From Arcanobacterium buesumense (GTDB lineage Bacteria; Actinomycetota; Actinomycetes; Actinomycetales; Actinomycetaceae): DNA of 64,000 nt. The notes beneath the pieces were generated by a model. That model saw only the letters and a program-made list of their open reading frames with translations, was not told the DNA's origin and did no database searches. This document shows positions 17,105 through 25,597 of the stretch, piece by piece (position 1 is the first letter of the stretch; each line of letters opens with the position of its first letter). Location of the stretch: contig NZ_CP050804.1 of assembly GCF_012563545.1 (NCBI RefSeq), positions 496,001 through 560,000 on the forward strand. The letters run 5' to 3'. The translations under genes and the position numbers were made by a program.

Positions 17105-18414
17105 TTCACAACATTATTGGTGCTCTCATCGAAGCATGGGAAGAAGTAAAGATCAACCGCGCCCGAGTAATCCTGTCATTAATCGGAGTAGGGGCGGCGG
17201 TATGGGCAATGGCTACCGTTATTGCTTTAGGAACAATCCTCAATGATGTTCAACAACGTACTATCGCACAATGGAACGGTCAACCAGGAACAATTACGGT
17301 CACTGTTTTCGAACATAGTCCTGATGGTGAAATAGAAGTCAATAGACCGGTGGAACAACATGCAAAGCAGAATGCGGAACGTATGAAACAGTTTCGTCGA
17401 GCAATTGACAATACTGTAGATAAACTCGGTATTACGGTATGGACAACAAAATCAGACATCCAACTCGCTTCGATTGATGCACCAGATTTTGATCCTTGTC
17501 CGCAACATTATCAGGATCTATGCCCTGGTGAATACCCCCAGGCTATGGCAGTGGATCCTAATTATTTCAAGCTTCATGCGCATAAACTTGTTGAAGGCCG
17601 ATTTCTTCATGCGAATGATAACCAGCTTCAGATGAATCCAGCGGTTATAAACGAATCTGCGTGGGCTACACTCGGTCAGCCTGCTATTGCAACATATCCG
17701 CGGATATGGCTGAGTAAAGATCATAAAAAATCAGTGACGGTAGTGGGAGTGGTGAAGAATGTTAGCGCCTTCGAAAATGCGACAATTTATGTATCTGGAG
17801 AAGCCGAACCTTTTATTTTTCCCGACTCAGTCCAGTCGTCACTTCCCTCATTCTTATTTCTTGCTCCTCAAGGAGAAGAAGAGCAAGCTAAAGATGTGAG
17901 CCAAGCAGTGTTAGGCTCCTTCCTTGGAGATTCATATCAGGTTAATGCCTACTGGGATGAAGGTTACGCCGAACAAAGCGCCCAGCAAAGTAAAATCATG
18001 CAGACTGTCGTCGCTGGAATTGGCGGAATCGTGATTTTGCTTGGCGCACTCGGGTTATTGACAATGAGCATTGTGACTGTGAAAACTCGGGTACGAGAAA
18101 TTGGTATACGTCGGGCTGTTGGGGCTTCGGCAAAACGAGTCTTTTTTGCAGTATTCCTAGAATCTGTTGTGGCAACGTCAGCTGCAGGTTTTATTGGAGT
18201 GATATTCTCTGTTGTCACTTTGCGTGTTTTGCCAGTGGTTATGCCAAATAGTTATCTTTTTGGCGAATTTGCGGCAGTAGCGAATGAAATAGCCTATCCA
18301 ATGCAGGCAGCGATTATTGGCGTGGGGATATCGGCTAGTGTTGGTGCCTTATGCGGAATTATTCCAGCAACGATTGCGGTAAAGATGCGCCCTATTGACG
18401 CAATTCGCTTTTAG
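17101..18414 (+). CDS. MacB/FtsX-family ABC transporter permease
   Basis: A 437-residue permease with the MacB/FtsX layout: one N-terminal helix (IGVGAAVWAMATVIALGT), a large extracellular domain of about 250 residues with cysteines in DPCPQHYQDLCPGEYP, and three C-terminal helices that contain EIGIRRAVGASAKRVFFAVF, the coupling region. The last helix ends in PIDAIRF, typical of the family C-terminus. With the preceding two genes it should form a mechanotransmission-type exporter for a peptide, lipid or drug. Confidence 0.9.
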   Translation: MIHNIIGALIEAWEEVKINRARVILSLIGVGAAVWAMATVIALGTILNDVQQRTIAQWNGQPGTITVTVFEHSPDGEIEVNRPVEQHAKQNAERMKQFRRAIDNTVDKLGITVWTTKSDIQLASIDAPDFDPCPQHYQDLCPGEYPQAMAVDPNYFKLHAHKLVEGRFLHANDNQLQMNPAVINESAWATLGQPAIATYPRIWLSKDHKKSVTVVGVVKNVSAFENATIYVSGEAEPFIFPDSVQSSLPSFLFLAPQGEEEQAKDVSQAVLGSFLGDSYQVNAYWDEGYAEQSAQQSKIMQTVVAGIGGIVILLGALGLLTMSIVTVKTRVREIGIRRAVGASAKRVFFAVFLESVVATSAAGFIGVIFSVVTLRVLPVVMPNSYLFGEFAAVANEIAYPMQAAIIGVGISASVGALCGIIPATIAVKMRPIDAIRF

Positions 18415-18420
18415 ATAAAT

Positions 18421-18456
18421 AAAAGGTTGGCACGATAGATATCGTGCCAACCTTTT
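18421..18456. terminator. bidirectional terminator between permease gene and tRNA-Lys
   Basis: AAAAGGTTGGCACGATA and its exact complement form 17-base arms around a two-base loop. A/T ends on both sides let it stop the permease mRNA on the plus strand and the tRNA transcript on the minus strand. Confidence 0.85.
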
Positions 18457-18464
18457 ATTACGTG

Positions 18465-18537
18465 TACACCGCCTGGGACTTGAACCCAGAACCCTCTGAT
18501 TAAGAGTCAGATGCTCTGCCAGTTGAGCTAGCGGTGC
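18465..18537 (-). tRNA. tRNA-Lys (anticodon CTT), copy 1
   Basis: On the minus strand a 73-base tRNA folds with acceptor stem GCACCGC/GCGGTGT, anticodon loop CTCTTAA (anticodon CTT, decoding AAG) and T-loop GTTCAAGTC. The 3' CCA is not encoded. An identical copy lies 60 bp upstream in transcription order. Confidence 0.95.
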
Positions 18538-18597
18538 TCATTCAAAACATTGTTTTGAGATTCAAAATCCCCAGACGAGTCCAGGGATTTCGATTCG

Positions 18598-18670
18598 TAC
18601 ACCGCCTGGGACTTGAACCCAGAACCCTCTGATTAAGAGTCAGATGCTCTGCCAGTTGAGCTAGCGGTGC
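18598..18670 (-). tRNA. tRNA-Lys (anticodon CTT), copy 2
   Basis: This copy is identical in all 73 bases to the one at 18465-18537. The 60 bp between them contain TCAAAACA/TGTTTTGA and a second weak dyad around CCC...GGG, possibly processing or termination signals. Confidence 0.95.
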
Positions 18671-18762
18671 GCAACAGCTAATACTCTAGCGCACCATACT
18701 TTTATTGGGCAACTCAGGTGGCAAAATTGCTGATGTGATCACTAGCACCTAACTGTGGTCAA

Positions 18763-19380
18763 TTAGACTGTGCGGATGAGGTAATTATCTTTAGTGCTAA
18801 AACCTTGCTTTGTAAAGTAGGCTGGATCAGTTGTGTTCAGAAGAGCAATGCGTAGCTGTGAGACGCCAGCTTGAGTAAACATATCCTGGTGTGCATAAAC
18901 ATAGCGTCCCGGACCTAGATCGCGGAACCGCGCCGTGACATAATCAATAACGATGGTTGCGTAAGCATCCGTCGTCGTCATAGCAAAGATTCCGACGATC
19001 TCATCTTCATGCATAATAAATTTCACGTCGGAACCAACTAAATCGTCGGCTGAAAAATGTGGATAACTGGCCTGAATATCGTTTGCATTACGAGATAAGA
19101 AGTGCTGGACAAGCGCATCGTCTGGTTGGGCGGAAACAACCGCATAACCGCGTTGTTCTGTTGCTCCTTGACGTGAAAGCCGGGCGATCCAATAAGCGTC
19201 GATGCCAACAATAACACCATTCATTGCTGCATAAGGCCAAATACCGAAATAGATATTGTAAATCGTTGCTATCAATGATCCGGATAGGTTGAGAATGCGG
19301 AACCGCCAAACGCTAGGAATCCACAACGAAACGACAACAAGTATCGATCCAGCCCAACCGAAAATTTCCCACCAGCTCAT
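18763..19380 (-). CDS. YgjV-like membrane domain fused to a GNAT-like domain
   Basis: A 205-residue protein of two parts. Residues 1-70 hold three hydrophobic helices (IFGWAGSILVVVSLWIPSVW, NLSGSLIATIYNIYFGIWPY, MNGVIVGIDAYWIARL) that resemble the YgjV inner-membrane family. Residues 85-205 look like a GNAT fold: VKFIMHEDEIVGIFAM, TIVIDYVTARFRDLGPGRYV and ending RIALLNTTDPAYFTKQGFSTK. The canonical acetyl-CoA loop is not sharp, so activity is uncertain. Start is the second of two ATGs, with GAAGG five bases before. Function unknown. Confidence 0.7.
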   Translation of the reverse strand: MSWWEIFGWAGSILVVVSLWIPSVWRFRILNLSGSLIATIYNIYFGIWPYAAMNGVIVGIDAYWIARLSRQGATEQRGYAVVSAQPDDALVQHFLSRNANDIQASYPHFSADDLVGSDVKFIMHEDEIVGIFAMTTTDAYATIVIDYVTARFRDLGPGRYVYAHQDMFTQAGVSQLRIALLNTTDPAYFTKQGFSTKDNYLIRTV

Positions 19381-19598
19381 CATAACCTTCTTTCTTATGG
19401 CGGTATATACGCGTTAAGAGCACATTAGAATTAATGAATAAGCCTACCGTGTATAGTGGTGAATATGGTAACTGTGAAACAAGCAGGGCGAAGTGAGGAT
19501 GAAACCGTTAGACTTGTTTCGATTGGGCTTTTCCTGATCCATGTGCGCCGAGTGCGTATTATGAGCAAACGTGAGCATTGAATGAAAAGGCGGTACAA

Positions 19599-20528
19599 GT
19601 GTCTGCACCAATAGTGACTCTGGCAACTTCGCAAGACCTACCGAACCTCGATATTGACGAACAAAACCTTCCGGATGCGCTACGTGACCGTGGGCTTGAA
19701 CCACGGATTGCAGTGTGGAACGATCCGTCAGTGAACTGGGATGAAGCAGGGACTGTTGTTATTCGTTCGGTGCGTGATTACGCGAAATACCGGCAAGACT
19801 TTTTAGCTTGGACCGCCTCATTACCACGCGTTCTAAACTCGGCGAACACCATCGCATGGAATTCTGATAAGCATTACCTCAATGCGTTGGGGAAATATGG
19901 TTTACCTACTATTCCAACTATGTGGTTAGAGCCTGAAAAGAACCTTTCCAAGCAACAAATCCATTCGCGCTTCCCGGCGTTTGGTGATTTTGTTGTCAAG
20001 CCAGCTGTGGCTTCTGGCGGGCGAGGAACTGGACGTTACTCAGCAGTCGATGCCCAACAGCGCGGTGAAGCGGTAGAACACGCCATGTATGAGCTATCGC
20101 GTGGCCGAACTGTTATGGTCCAGCGGTATTTGGAAGAAATCGATAGTCAAGGTGAAACTTCGCTCGTCTATTTCAATGGTATGCCTGCCTATCAGGTAGA
20201 AAAGGAGCCAATGCTCCATCCGCGGTTTAGGAATGATCGTGAAGATGGCGTTGTGGAAGAAGTGGTACGCGCATCCTATGCCACCGAAGAAACATGGCGC
20301 TGGGGAGAGCGTATCCGCCGAGCACTTCATAGCCATATCAAGGACACTAACGGAAAAGATGAACTGTTATTGTTTAATCGCGTTGATATTGTGCGTGGTG
20401 ACGAAAACTCGAGCGAAGAATTCTACGTCGTTGAGATTTCATTGATTGACGCCTCGTTGTACTTGAGTCAAAATGATGATCATCTCAATATGTTTGCAGA
20501 TGCAATTCAGATGCGAGTTGATTGGTGA
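19599..20528 (+). CDS. ATP-grasp domain protein
   Basis: A 309-residue protein with the glutathione-synthetase-like ATP-grasp fold. Visible features are NTIAWNSDKHYLNALGKYGL before the fold, the ATP-binding strand FVVKPAVASGGRGTGRYS, the hinge VMVQRYLEEIDSQGETSLVY and the metal/ATP end FNRVDIVRGD...FYVVEISLIDASLYL. Proteins of this type ligate a carboxylate to an amine or thiol; the substrates cannot be deduced. The GTG at 19599 has AAGGCGG five bases before it; a TTG at 19578 is possible. It stands alone before tRNA-His. Confidence 0.82.
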   Translation: MSAPIVTLATSQDLPNLDIDEQNLPDALRDRGLEPRIAVWNDPSVNWDEAGTVVIRSVRDYAKYRQDFLAWTASLPRVLNSANTIAWNSDKHYLNALGKYGLPTIPTMWLEPEKNLSKQQIHSRFPAFGDFVVKPAVASGGRGTGRYSAVDAQQRGEAVEHAMYELSRGRTVMVQRYLEEIDSQGETSLVYFNGMPAYQVEKEPMLHPRFRNDREDGVVEEVVRASYATEETWRWGERIRRALHSHIKDTNGKDELLLFNRVDIVRGDENSSEEFYVVEISLIDASLYLSQNDDHLNMFADAIQMRVDW

Positions 20529-20603
20529 CTGTAATCACGTCGTGTTTGATTAGCGCTACGGCAAGAAAATCGGTATAGTTTTTCTTCGTTGCAGTGCAAC
20601 AAT

Positions 20604-20679
20604 GGTGGCTGTAGCTCAGTGGTAGAGCACCTGGTTGTGGTCCAGGGGGTCGCGGGTTCAAGCCCCGTCAGCCACCCCA
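20604..20679 (+). tRNA. tRNA-His (anticodon GTG)
   Basis: The acceptor stem GTGGCTG/CAGCCAC is extended by the histidine-specific G-1 (20604) opposite C73 (20676). The anticodon loop is TTGTGGT (anticodon GTG). The CCA end is encoded (20677-20679), unlike the lysine and arginine tRNAs nearby. Confidence 0.95.
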
Positions 20680-20681
20680 TC

Positions 20682-20710
20682 AAGACCGTTGGTTTTCCAA
20701 CGGTCTTTTT
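20682..20710 (+). terminator. intrinsic terminator of tRNA-His
   Basis: AAGACCGTTGG-TTTT-CCAACGGTCTT followed by further T residues, two bases after the tRNA CCA. Confidence 0.9.
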
Positions 20711-20803
20711 GTATTGAAAAACTCGATATGTGGTGGCGTCCTACTATGTGTCTTTACAGTTGATGCAGAACAAAGCTTTACGCGTGTGCCACGTGCATAA
20801 ATA

Positions 20804-20841
20804 TGTGTGGGGTGGTTGCCCACGGGCAACCACCCCACACA
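20804..20841. terminator. terminator hairpin after orn
   Basis: Eighteen-base perfect arms around AC (TGTGTGGGGTGGTTGCCC and complement). It lies 42 bp beyond the orn stop codon on the minus strand. The 20711-20803 stretch before it holds no gene I can support. Confidence 0.75.
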
Positions 20842-20882
20842 CATACCACTTGGCCCCTCATGGGGTAGAAAAATATCGTCTA

Positions 20883-21536
20883 CTAGAGATTTTCATGCGC
20901 TCGTTGGGCACGGTCTACAGTGAGATCCGCTTTGATGAGTGCTGCTTGCTCTTTTGCTTCATCGGACGTAGGCCCCTCATCGCTCGGCCATAGTACCGCC
21001 CGATAATAGCGAAGCTCGTCAATCGAATCATAAATATCACCGAGAGCTTGGTGGTTTCCAGTTTTTTCTGGAGCAGCGAAATACGTTCGCGGAAACCATC
21101 TTTTTGCGAGTTCCTTGATAGAGGAGACATCAATGACCCGATAGTGAAGGTGATCAATGAGCTTGGGTACATCGCGTGCAAGGAAAGTACGATCGGTGCC
21201 CACGGAGTTGCCTCCTAATGGTGCTTTCCGGGGATCTGGAACGAAGCGTTTGATATATGCTAAACACTGTTCTTCTGCTTGGGCCAGTGTGACTCCGGTT
21301 TCCCAGCGCTTTATCAATCCAGTAGCAGTGTGCATATTGCGTACGAAAGCGTCCATGTTGGCAACGGCTTCTTCAGGTGGTTTGATAACGACGTCGAGGC
21401 CGTTATCAAGCGGGTTTAGCTTAGCGTCTGTGACAACAATAGCAATTTCAACAAGTGCATCGTGTTCCAGGTCTAAGCCAGTCATTTCACAGTCGATCCA
21501 TACGATCGGCGTATTTTGGGCAGGAAAATTACTCAC
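20883..21536 (-). CDS. orn: oligoribonuclease
   Basis: A 217-residue DEDDh 3'-5' exonuclease that degrades dinucleotides and very short RNAs to mononucleotides. The motifs are IDCEMTGLDLEHDALVEIA (ExoI, catalytic Asp and Glu), GNSVGTDRTFLARDVP (ExoII) and HQALGDIYDSIDEL (ExoIII). An acidic/basic tail of about 20 residues follows the usual end. It lies next to a tRNA-Arg gene on the same strand. Confidence 0.95.
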   Translation of the reverse strand: MSNFPAQNTPIVWIDCEMTGLDLEHDALVEIAIVVTDAKLNPLDNGLDVVIKPPEEAVANMDAFVRNMHTATGLIKRWETGVTLAQAEEQCLAYIKRFVPDPRKAPLGGNSVGTDRTFLARDVPKLIDHLHYRVIDVSSIKELAKRWFPRTYFAAPEKTGNHQALGDIYDSIDELRYYRAVLWPSDEGPTSDEAKEQAALIKADLTVDRAQRAHENL

Positions 21537-21578
21537 TTATAAAGGATACCAAGCTTGCCTTGATAAGCGGAATGCTAG

Positions 21579-21651
21579 CACCCCGAGCGGGACTCGAACC
21601 CGCAACCTACAGATTAGAAGTCTGGTGCTCTATCCATTGAGCTATCGAGGC
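21579..21651 (-). tRNA. tRNA-Arg (anticodon TCT)
   Basis: A 73-base tRNA on the minus strand: acceptor GCCTCGA/TCGGGGT (one terminal G-T pair), anticodon loop CTTCTAA (anticodon TCT, decoding AGA) and T-loop GTTCGAGTC. CCA is not encoded. It is transcribed towards orn, 42 bp upstream of that gene. Confidence 0.95.
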
Positions 21652-21740
21652 GTACGGACAGGATTTTACACGAAATATGGAAATTTTTTATCAGGTGCGC
21701 CTACTGATGTAGTAAAAGAAAGATTAAGACCGTCACAGAT

Positions 21741-23351
21741 ATGGGAAATATACGTGTTGATGCTACAAAATACTACGGAATGGGTTGTAATGGAAAGGTG
21801 ACTGCCAACTCGTTTTCTCGTAAGAACCTTGCTGACCTTGTGCGCCGAACAGTAAGCGCACTTCGGGAGGCGACTTTGCCATTAGAAATGCCAGGTTCGT
21901 TTAATTTAGAAGGTTCGCGCCGTCAGCTATTAACACAGCTCGAATCTAGAATCTTGCCGCATATTGAAGCCCGTGATGTGCCGGCAGTTATCGTTTTTGG
22001 TGGTTCATCGGGTGCCGGAAAATCAACGTTGGTAAATTCGATTGTGCGAGCTGATGTGTCACCTGCATCAGTTTTGCGACCAACTACACGTACACCAATG
22101 GTTGTTATGCATCCTGATGATGCTGAAGCAATGAGTGATCACGCTTTGCTTGAGATGGGCAAGGACGTCCAGATTTCTTCCGCAATTCAGGGAGTCGTGC
22201 TTGTTGATGCGCCAGACCTCGATTCAGTGGACGATACTAACCGGGAACTGTCAGCGCGGCTGCTTGACGCGGCTGACCTGTGGGTCTTTGTGACAACGGC
22301 CGCTCGTTATGGGGATGCGTTAGCATGGAACACTTTGCAAAATGCTCATGAGCGTGGAATTACGTGTGCTGTTGTTCTCGATCGTGTGTCTGAGCGTGCT
22401 TTAAGTACAGTTCGCAGTGATTTAGCTCGTCGGATGGGGGATTTAGGCCTTGCCGATGCGCCGTTGTTTATCATTCCAGATCAGGGTGCCCATGAAGGTT
22501 TATTGTCAGAATCAGTTGTGGCAGAACTGCGTTCATGGTTAGAGATGATAGCTGCAACAAAAATGGGAGATTCGCTCGTCGATCGGACAACGCGCGCAAC
22601 CCTGCCCGCATTACGTGAGCAATTATTACAACTGGCTGATGCATTAGAAGTCCAAGAACATGCTTTGCAAGATTTGAAGGACAAAGCCATTGAAAGTGCT
22701 CATGGGCCGCTAGAAAAGTTGTGTACAAATATTTCTCATGGGCGATTCGGCCAAGGGGCGCCAACGGCCTCGTGGCTTTCGTTCGCGTCGACTGGTGGCG
22801 TGTTGGCTGGTCTAGTGTCAAAGTCTAGACCATCGATATTTGATCGGAAACGAAAAGCTCGGGATAATGCGGTCACGGCAAGTTTTGACATTCTTTATAC
22901 GGCGATCAAAGTAGCGTTGACGCAAGCGCTTGTCACTGCGCAAGCCCAAGCCGATGAGGCATGGAAGAAAGATGTGGTCAATACGGCACAGCTGCGTGAG
23001 CAAGTACGTCAGCGTCTTGATATTGATGCTATTGTGACAGCTACTGCCCAGGAATGGAAGAAAGATCTAGCGCATATTGCGCATAAGGTTCCAGCGCATC
23101 CGTGGTTATCGCATTCGGGTGTGGCATCTTTATTAGGCTGTGCTGCCGGCGGTATTTCCGGTGCTAATTCAGTGGCGCGGTCAAGCGGTTTAGAGGCTCG
23201 TGTAGACGAGGCCCAAGAAGCCTTAGTAGCTCGTGTTAATGAAGCGCTAGATGCCTTGACTGGTATCTATATTGCTGTTGCCAGCGAGATCAAAATTACT
23301 GATAGTACCGATTTACGATTACGTGCAAGCGAGTATCTGGCTCATTCGTAA
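21741..23351 (+). CDS. dynamin-like/YfjP-type GTPase, first of a pair
   Basis: Up to 536 residues with a P-loop GTPase domain: G1 is GGSSGAGKST (about residues 89-98), G3 is VDAPDLDSVD, and the segment CAVVLDRV sits at the G4 position. A long helical region with two hydrophobic stretches (SWLSFASTGGVLAGLVS; VASLLGCAAGGISGA) follows, as in membrane-remodelling dynamin-like proteins. The start is uncertain: ATG 21741, ATG 21780 or GTG 21798 are in frame and none has a strong ribosome site. It is followed 26 bp later by a second GTPase gene, resembling actinobacterial DynA/DynB and IniA/IniC pairs. Confidence 0.8.
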   Translation: MGNIRVDATKYYGMGCNGKVTANSFSRKNLADLVRRTVSALREATLPLEMPGSFNLEGSRRQLLTQLESRILPHIEARDVPAVIVFGGSSGAGKSTLVNSIVRADVSPASVLRPTTRTPMVVMHPDDAEAMSDHALLEMGKDVQISSAIQGVVLVDAPDLDSVDDTNRELSARLLDAADLWVFVTTAARYGDALAWNTLQNAHERGITCAVVLDRVSERALSTVRSDLARRMGDLGLADAPLFIIPDQGAHEGLLSESVVAELRSWLEMIAATKMGDSLVDRTTRATLPALREQLLQLADALEVQEHALQDLKDKAIESAHGPLEKLCTNISHGRFGQGAPTASWLSFASTGGVLAGLVSKSRPSIFDRKRKARDNAVTASFDILYTAIKVALTQALVTAQAQADEAWKKDVVNTAQLREQVRQRLDIDAIVTATAQEWKKDLAHIAHKVPAHPWLSHSGVASLLGCAAGGISGANSVARSSGLEARVDEAQEALVARVNEALDALTGIYIAVASEIKITDSTDLRLRASEYLAHS

Positions 23352-23377
23352 GCTAGACATCAGGAGGAAGAGACAAG

Positions 23378-24841
23378 ATGGAAGATCAGCAGGTAATCCG
23401 TGTTGAAGGTGCTCATGCAATTGCAGATCGTTTAGAGCGGTTGCAAGATGCAGTTGCGGCTGGGGGACAATATTTCGATCCTTATGTTTCTGCTCGTGCC
23501 CAAGATGATCTTCGTCGTACCCAAGAGCGGATGAGCCTAGGTACTGATATTACTGTTGCAGCGTTAGTTGGTGGTACTGGCTCTGGTAAGTCATCGCTTT
23601 TTAACGCGATAACAGGGCTTAATTTTGCTGATTCTGGAGATATTCGGCCGATGACCGAGCGGGCAACAGCATGTACCTATGGTACGGATGCGTCAGCCTT
23701 GCTTGATTATCTAGCTGTCGATCATGATCGCCGGATTGAATACGACTCAGAATTAACAGTTGGACACGAAGAATTTGACCGGCTTGTGTTGATTGATTTA
23801 CCAGATCATGATTCAGTGGCGGTGGAGCATTCGGTTGAGGTTGAGCGACTTTTGCCGATGGTCGATATTCTCATTTGGGTGTTAGATCCACAAAAATACG
23901 CTGATCAGGTGTTGCACACTTCGTATTTAGAGAAGCTGACTGAACGAGCTGAAGTGATGGTGGTTGCGCTTAATCAGATTGATACCGTTCAGCAATCCCA
24001 GCGACAAGTATTACTCGATGACGTTCGTAAACTCCTTGCCAGCGATGGTTTGCATGATCTTCCCATCGTGATGACATCGGCGCTTACGGGGGAAGGCGTG
24101 GGTGAATTGGCGGGCCATATTCGTACTGCTATAAGCCGTCCTTCTGTGGCTGCGACGACGGCGGCTGCCGAACTTGACGCTATTGGCCGCCGGTTGCGTT
24201 TTAATGTTGGTTCTGGCGAAGCTGATGTTCAGGGATCTCAGCGTACCGATATGATTGACCGTATTTCTCGGGCTAGTGGTGTTGGTGCGGCAGCAGAGTC
24301 AGTCCGAAATGCTGGCCGGTCCTTGTTTTCAACTGCTTATGTTCAGCCGGAAAAGTTGGGGCACTCGATGTCGGTGGCGGTGCGAGATAGTTGGATGGGA
24401 TTTGTTCGACGCGGCTTGCCTGATATTTGGCAGGACGCGGTAGTAGCTGATGTTGCTAGTGCGGAACGGTTGCGGCATGCAGTGGGGAATGCGTTGAAGG
24501 CTGTTGCGTTACCACGATTGAACCGTGGTTTTGCTTGGGCGCTGAGTGTGTGTGCTGCAGTTGTTCTGGTTGTTGGCATCGTTTTGGGTGCGGTTGGTTT
24601 GCCGTTTTCTTCTGTTGGCGGTCGGTTAGGTACCGTTGGCGTGGGATATGTTATTGCCATTATTTTATGGGTTGTGGCAAAAACGTGGTTACGCCGACGG
24701 GCTGGCGCGCTTGCTCAGCAGTACGAAGACCAAGCGCGTTTAGCAGTTGGTGAAGTCTTTGATGAGACGATGGTAGCGGGACCAGCGAAAGTGCTTGATA
24801 AGCATAAAACTACTCGTATTTCTCTGGAAACCTTCATTTAA
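23378..24841 (+). CDS. dynamin-like/YfjP-type GTPase, second of a pair
   Basis: A 487-residue GTPase: G1 GGTGSGKSS (about residues 64-72), the switch threonine in RPMTERATAC, G3 DLPDHDS, and G4 VVALNQIDTV (NQID for NKxD). Near the C-terminus two membrane helices (WALSVCAAVVLVVGIVLGAV and VGVGYVIAIILWVVA) are followed by a helical tail. AGGAGG precedes the ATG. It is probably co-transcribed with the preceding GTPase, and the two may form a hetero-oligomer acting at the membrane. That role is inferred from actinobacterial relatives. Confidence 0.85.
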   Translation: MEDQQVIRVEGAHAIADRLERLQDAVAAGGQYFDPYVSARAQDDLRRTQERMSLGTDITVAALVGGTGSGKSSLFNAITGLNFADSGDIRPMTERATACTYGTDASALLDYLAVDHDRRIEYDSELTVGHEEFDRLVLIDLPDHDSVAVEHSVEVERLLPMVDILIWVLDPQKYADQVLHTSYLEKLTERAEVMVVALNQIDTVQQSQRQVLLDDVRKLLASDGLHDLPIVMTSALTGEGVGELAGHIRTAISRPSVAATTAAAELDAIGRRLRFNVGSGEADVQGSQRTDMIDRISRASGVGAAAESVRNAGRSLFSTAYVQPEKLGHSMSVAVRDSWMGFVRRGLPDIWQDAVVADVASAERLRHAVGNALKAVALPRLNRGFAWALSVCAAVVLVVGIVLGAVGLPFSSVGGRLGTVGVGYVIAIILWVVAKTWLRRRAGALAQQYEDQARLAVGEVFDETMVAGPAKVLDKHKTTRISLETFI

Positions 24842-24922
24842 TGTGATTTGATTTTGTCCACTAAAGATTTCTAAGAAGTGCTTTTCCACAGATTAATTAA
24901 TGAGGCGACGAGAGTGTTCTTT

Positions 24923-24960
24923 AGCGTTCCACAATAGTGATGTACCTATTGTGGAACGCT
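24923..24960. promoter_or_regulatory. 15-bp inverted repeat directly before the SSB gene
   Basis: AGCGTTCCACAATAG (24923-24937), an eight-base loop and the exact complement (24946-24960). It ends two bases before the ribosome binding site AAAGGAG of the SSB-like gene. No U-run follows, so an operator or an RNA element controlling ssb translation is more likely than a terminator for the GTPase operon. Confidence 0.5.
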
Positions 24961-24974
24961 TAAAGGAGCACATG

Positions 24975-25505
24975 ATGTCTAATGAAACATTTGTAACTAT
25001 TCGGGGATACGTTGGCAGTACTCCAACGGTTTTTAATAACTCAGCTAACCGTGATACGGGTGAAACTCTGACGACGAAAACAACCGTCATCCGGGTTGGT
25101 GTTACGCCACGGTATTATTCGAGGGCGAAGCGAGAGTTCAAAGATGGTAATACTGCTTGGTACACCGTTCGAACATATGGATCTTTGGCAGATAATGTGG
25201 CACAAAGTGTAGAAAAAGGGACTCCCGTTCTTGTGCGTGGCCGATTAACTGCGCGTGCCTATGAAGATAAAAATAAGGTTATGCGCACCGAGCAAGTGAT
25301 ACTTGCTGATAGTTTGGGAATTGAATTAACTTACGGAAGTGCCAGCTTTACTAAAAAGTCAGCTATGCCTTTAGAGACGATCCCGGGAGAACCTCAGTAT
25401 GGATCTGGGCCAGTAGAAGATGTCATTGATGAGCAATTCTCCACGTCGCGTGAGCCTGAGCCTGAAGAAGATCCTGCTGGCGTACTCACTAATGTTTTAA
25501 CGTGA
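24975..25505 (+). CDS. single-stranded DNA-binding protein paralogue without the canonical acidic tip
   Basis: A 176-residue OB-fold protein. ETFVTIRGYVGSTPTVF, WYTVRTYGSLADNVAQSVEKG and VLVRGRLTARAYEDK match bacterial SSB over residues 1-110. The tail has EPEPEEDP but ends in VLTNVLT, not the DDxxPF tip that recruits repair proteins. It is therefore a paralogue, perhaps for natural transformation or mobile DNA, or an SSB with altered partners. ATG 24975 is chosen over 24972 for better spacing to AAAGGAG. Confidence 0.85.
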   Translation: MSNETFVTIRGYVGSTPTVFNNSANRDTGETLTTKTTVIRVGVTPRYYSRAKREFKDGNTAWYTVRTYGSLADNVAQSVEKGTPVLVRGRLTARAYEDKNKVMRTEQVILADSLGIELTYGSASFTKKSAMPLETIPGEPQYGSGPVEDVIDEQFSTSREPEPEEDPAGVLTNVLT

Positions 25506-25597
25506 GAAAAACAGCGTCACTATGGTTGGCAATAGCCGTTGAGTCGACTAAGGTTGGTGGTGGTTAACCAGTTCCATTTGCTAGCTATTGGAGAAAC

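Noticed and set aside
18465-18670. tandem tRNA-Lys genes as an integration (att) scar
   Set aside because: No integrase, phage gene or partial tRNA repeat is nearby. A simple gene duplication explains two full copies.
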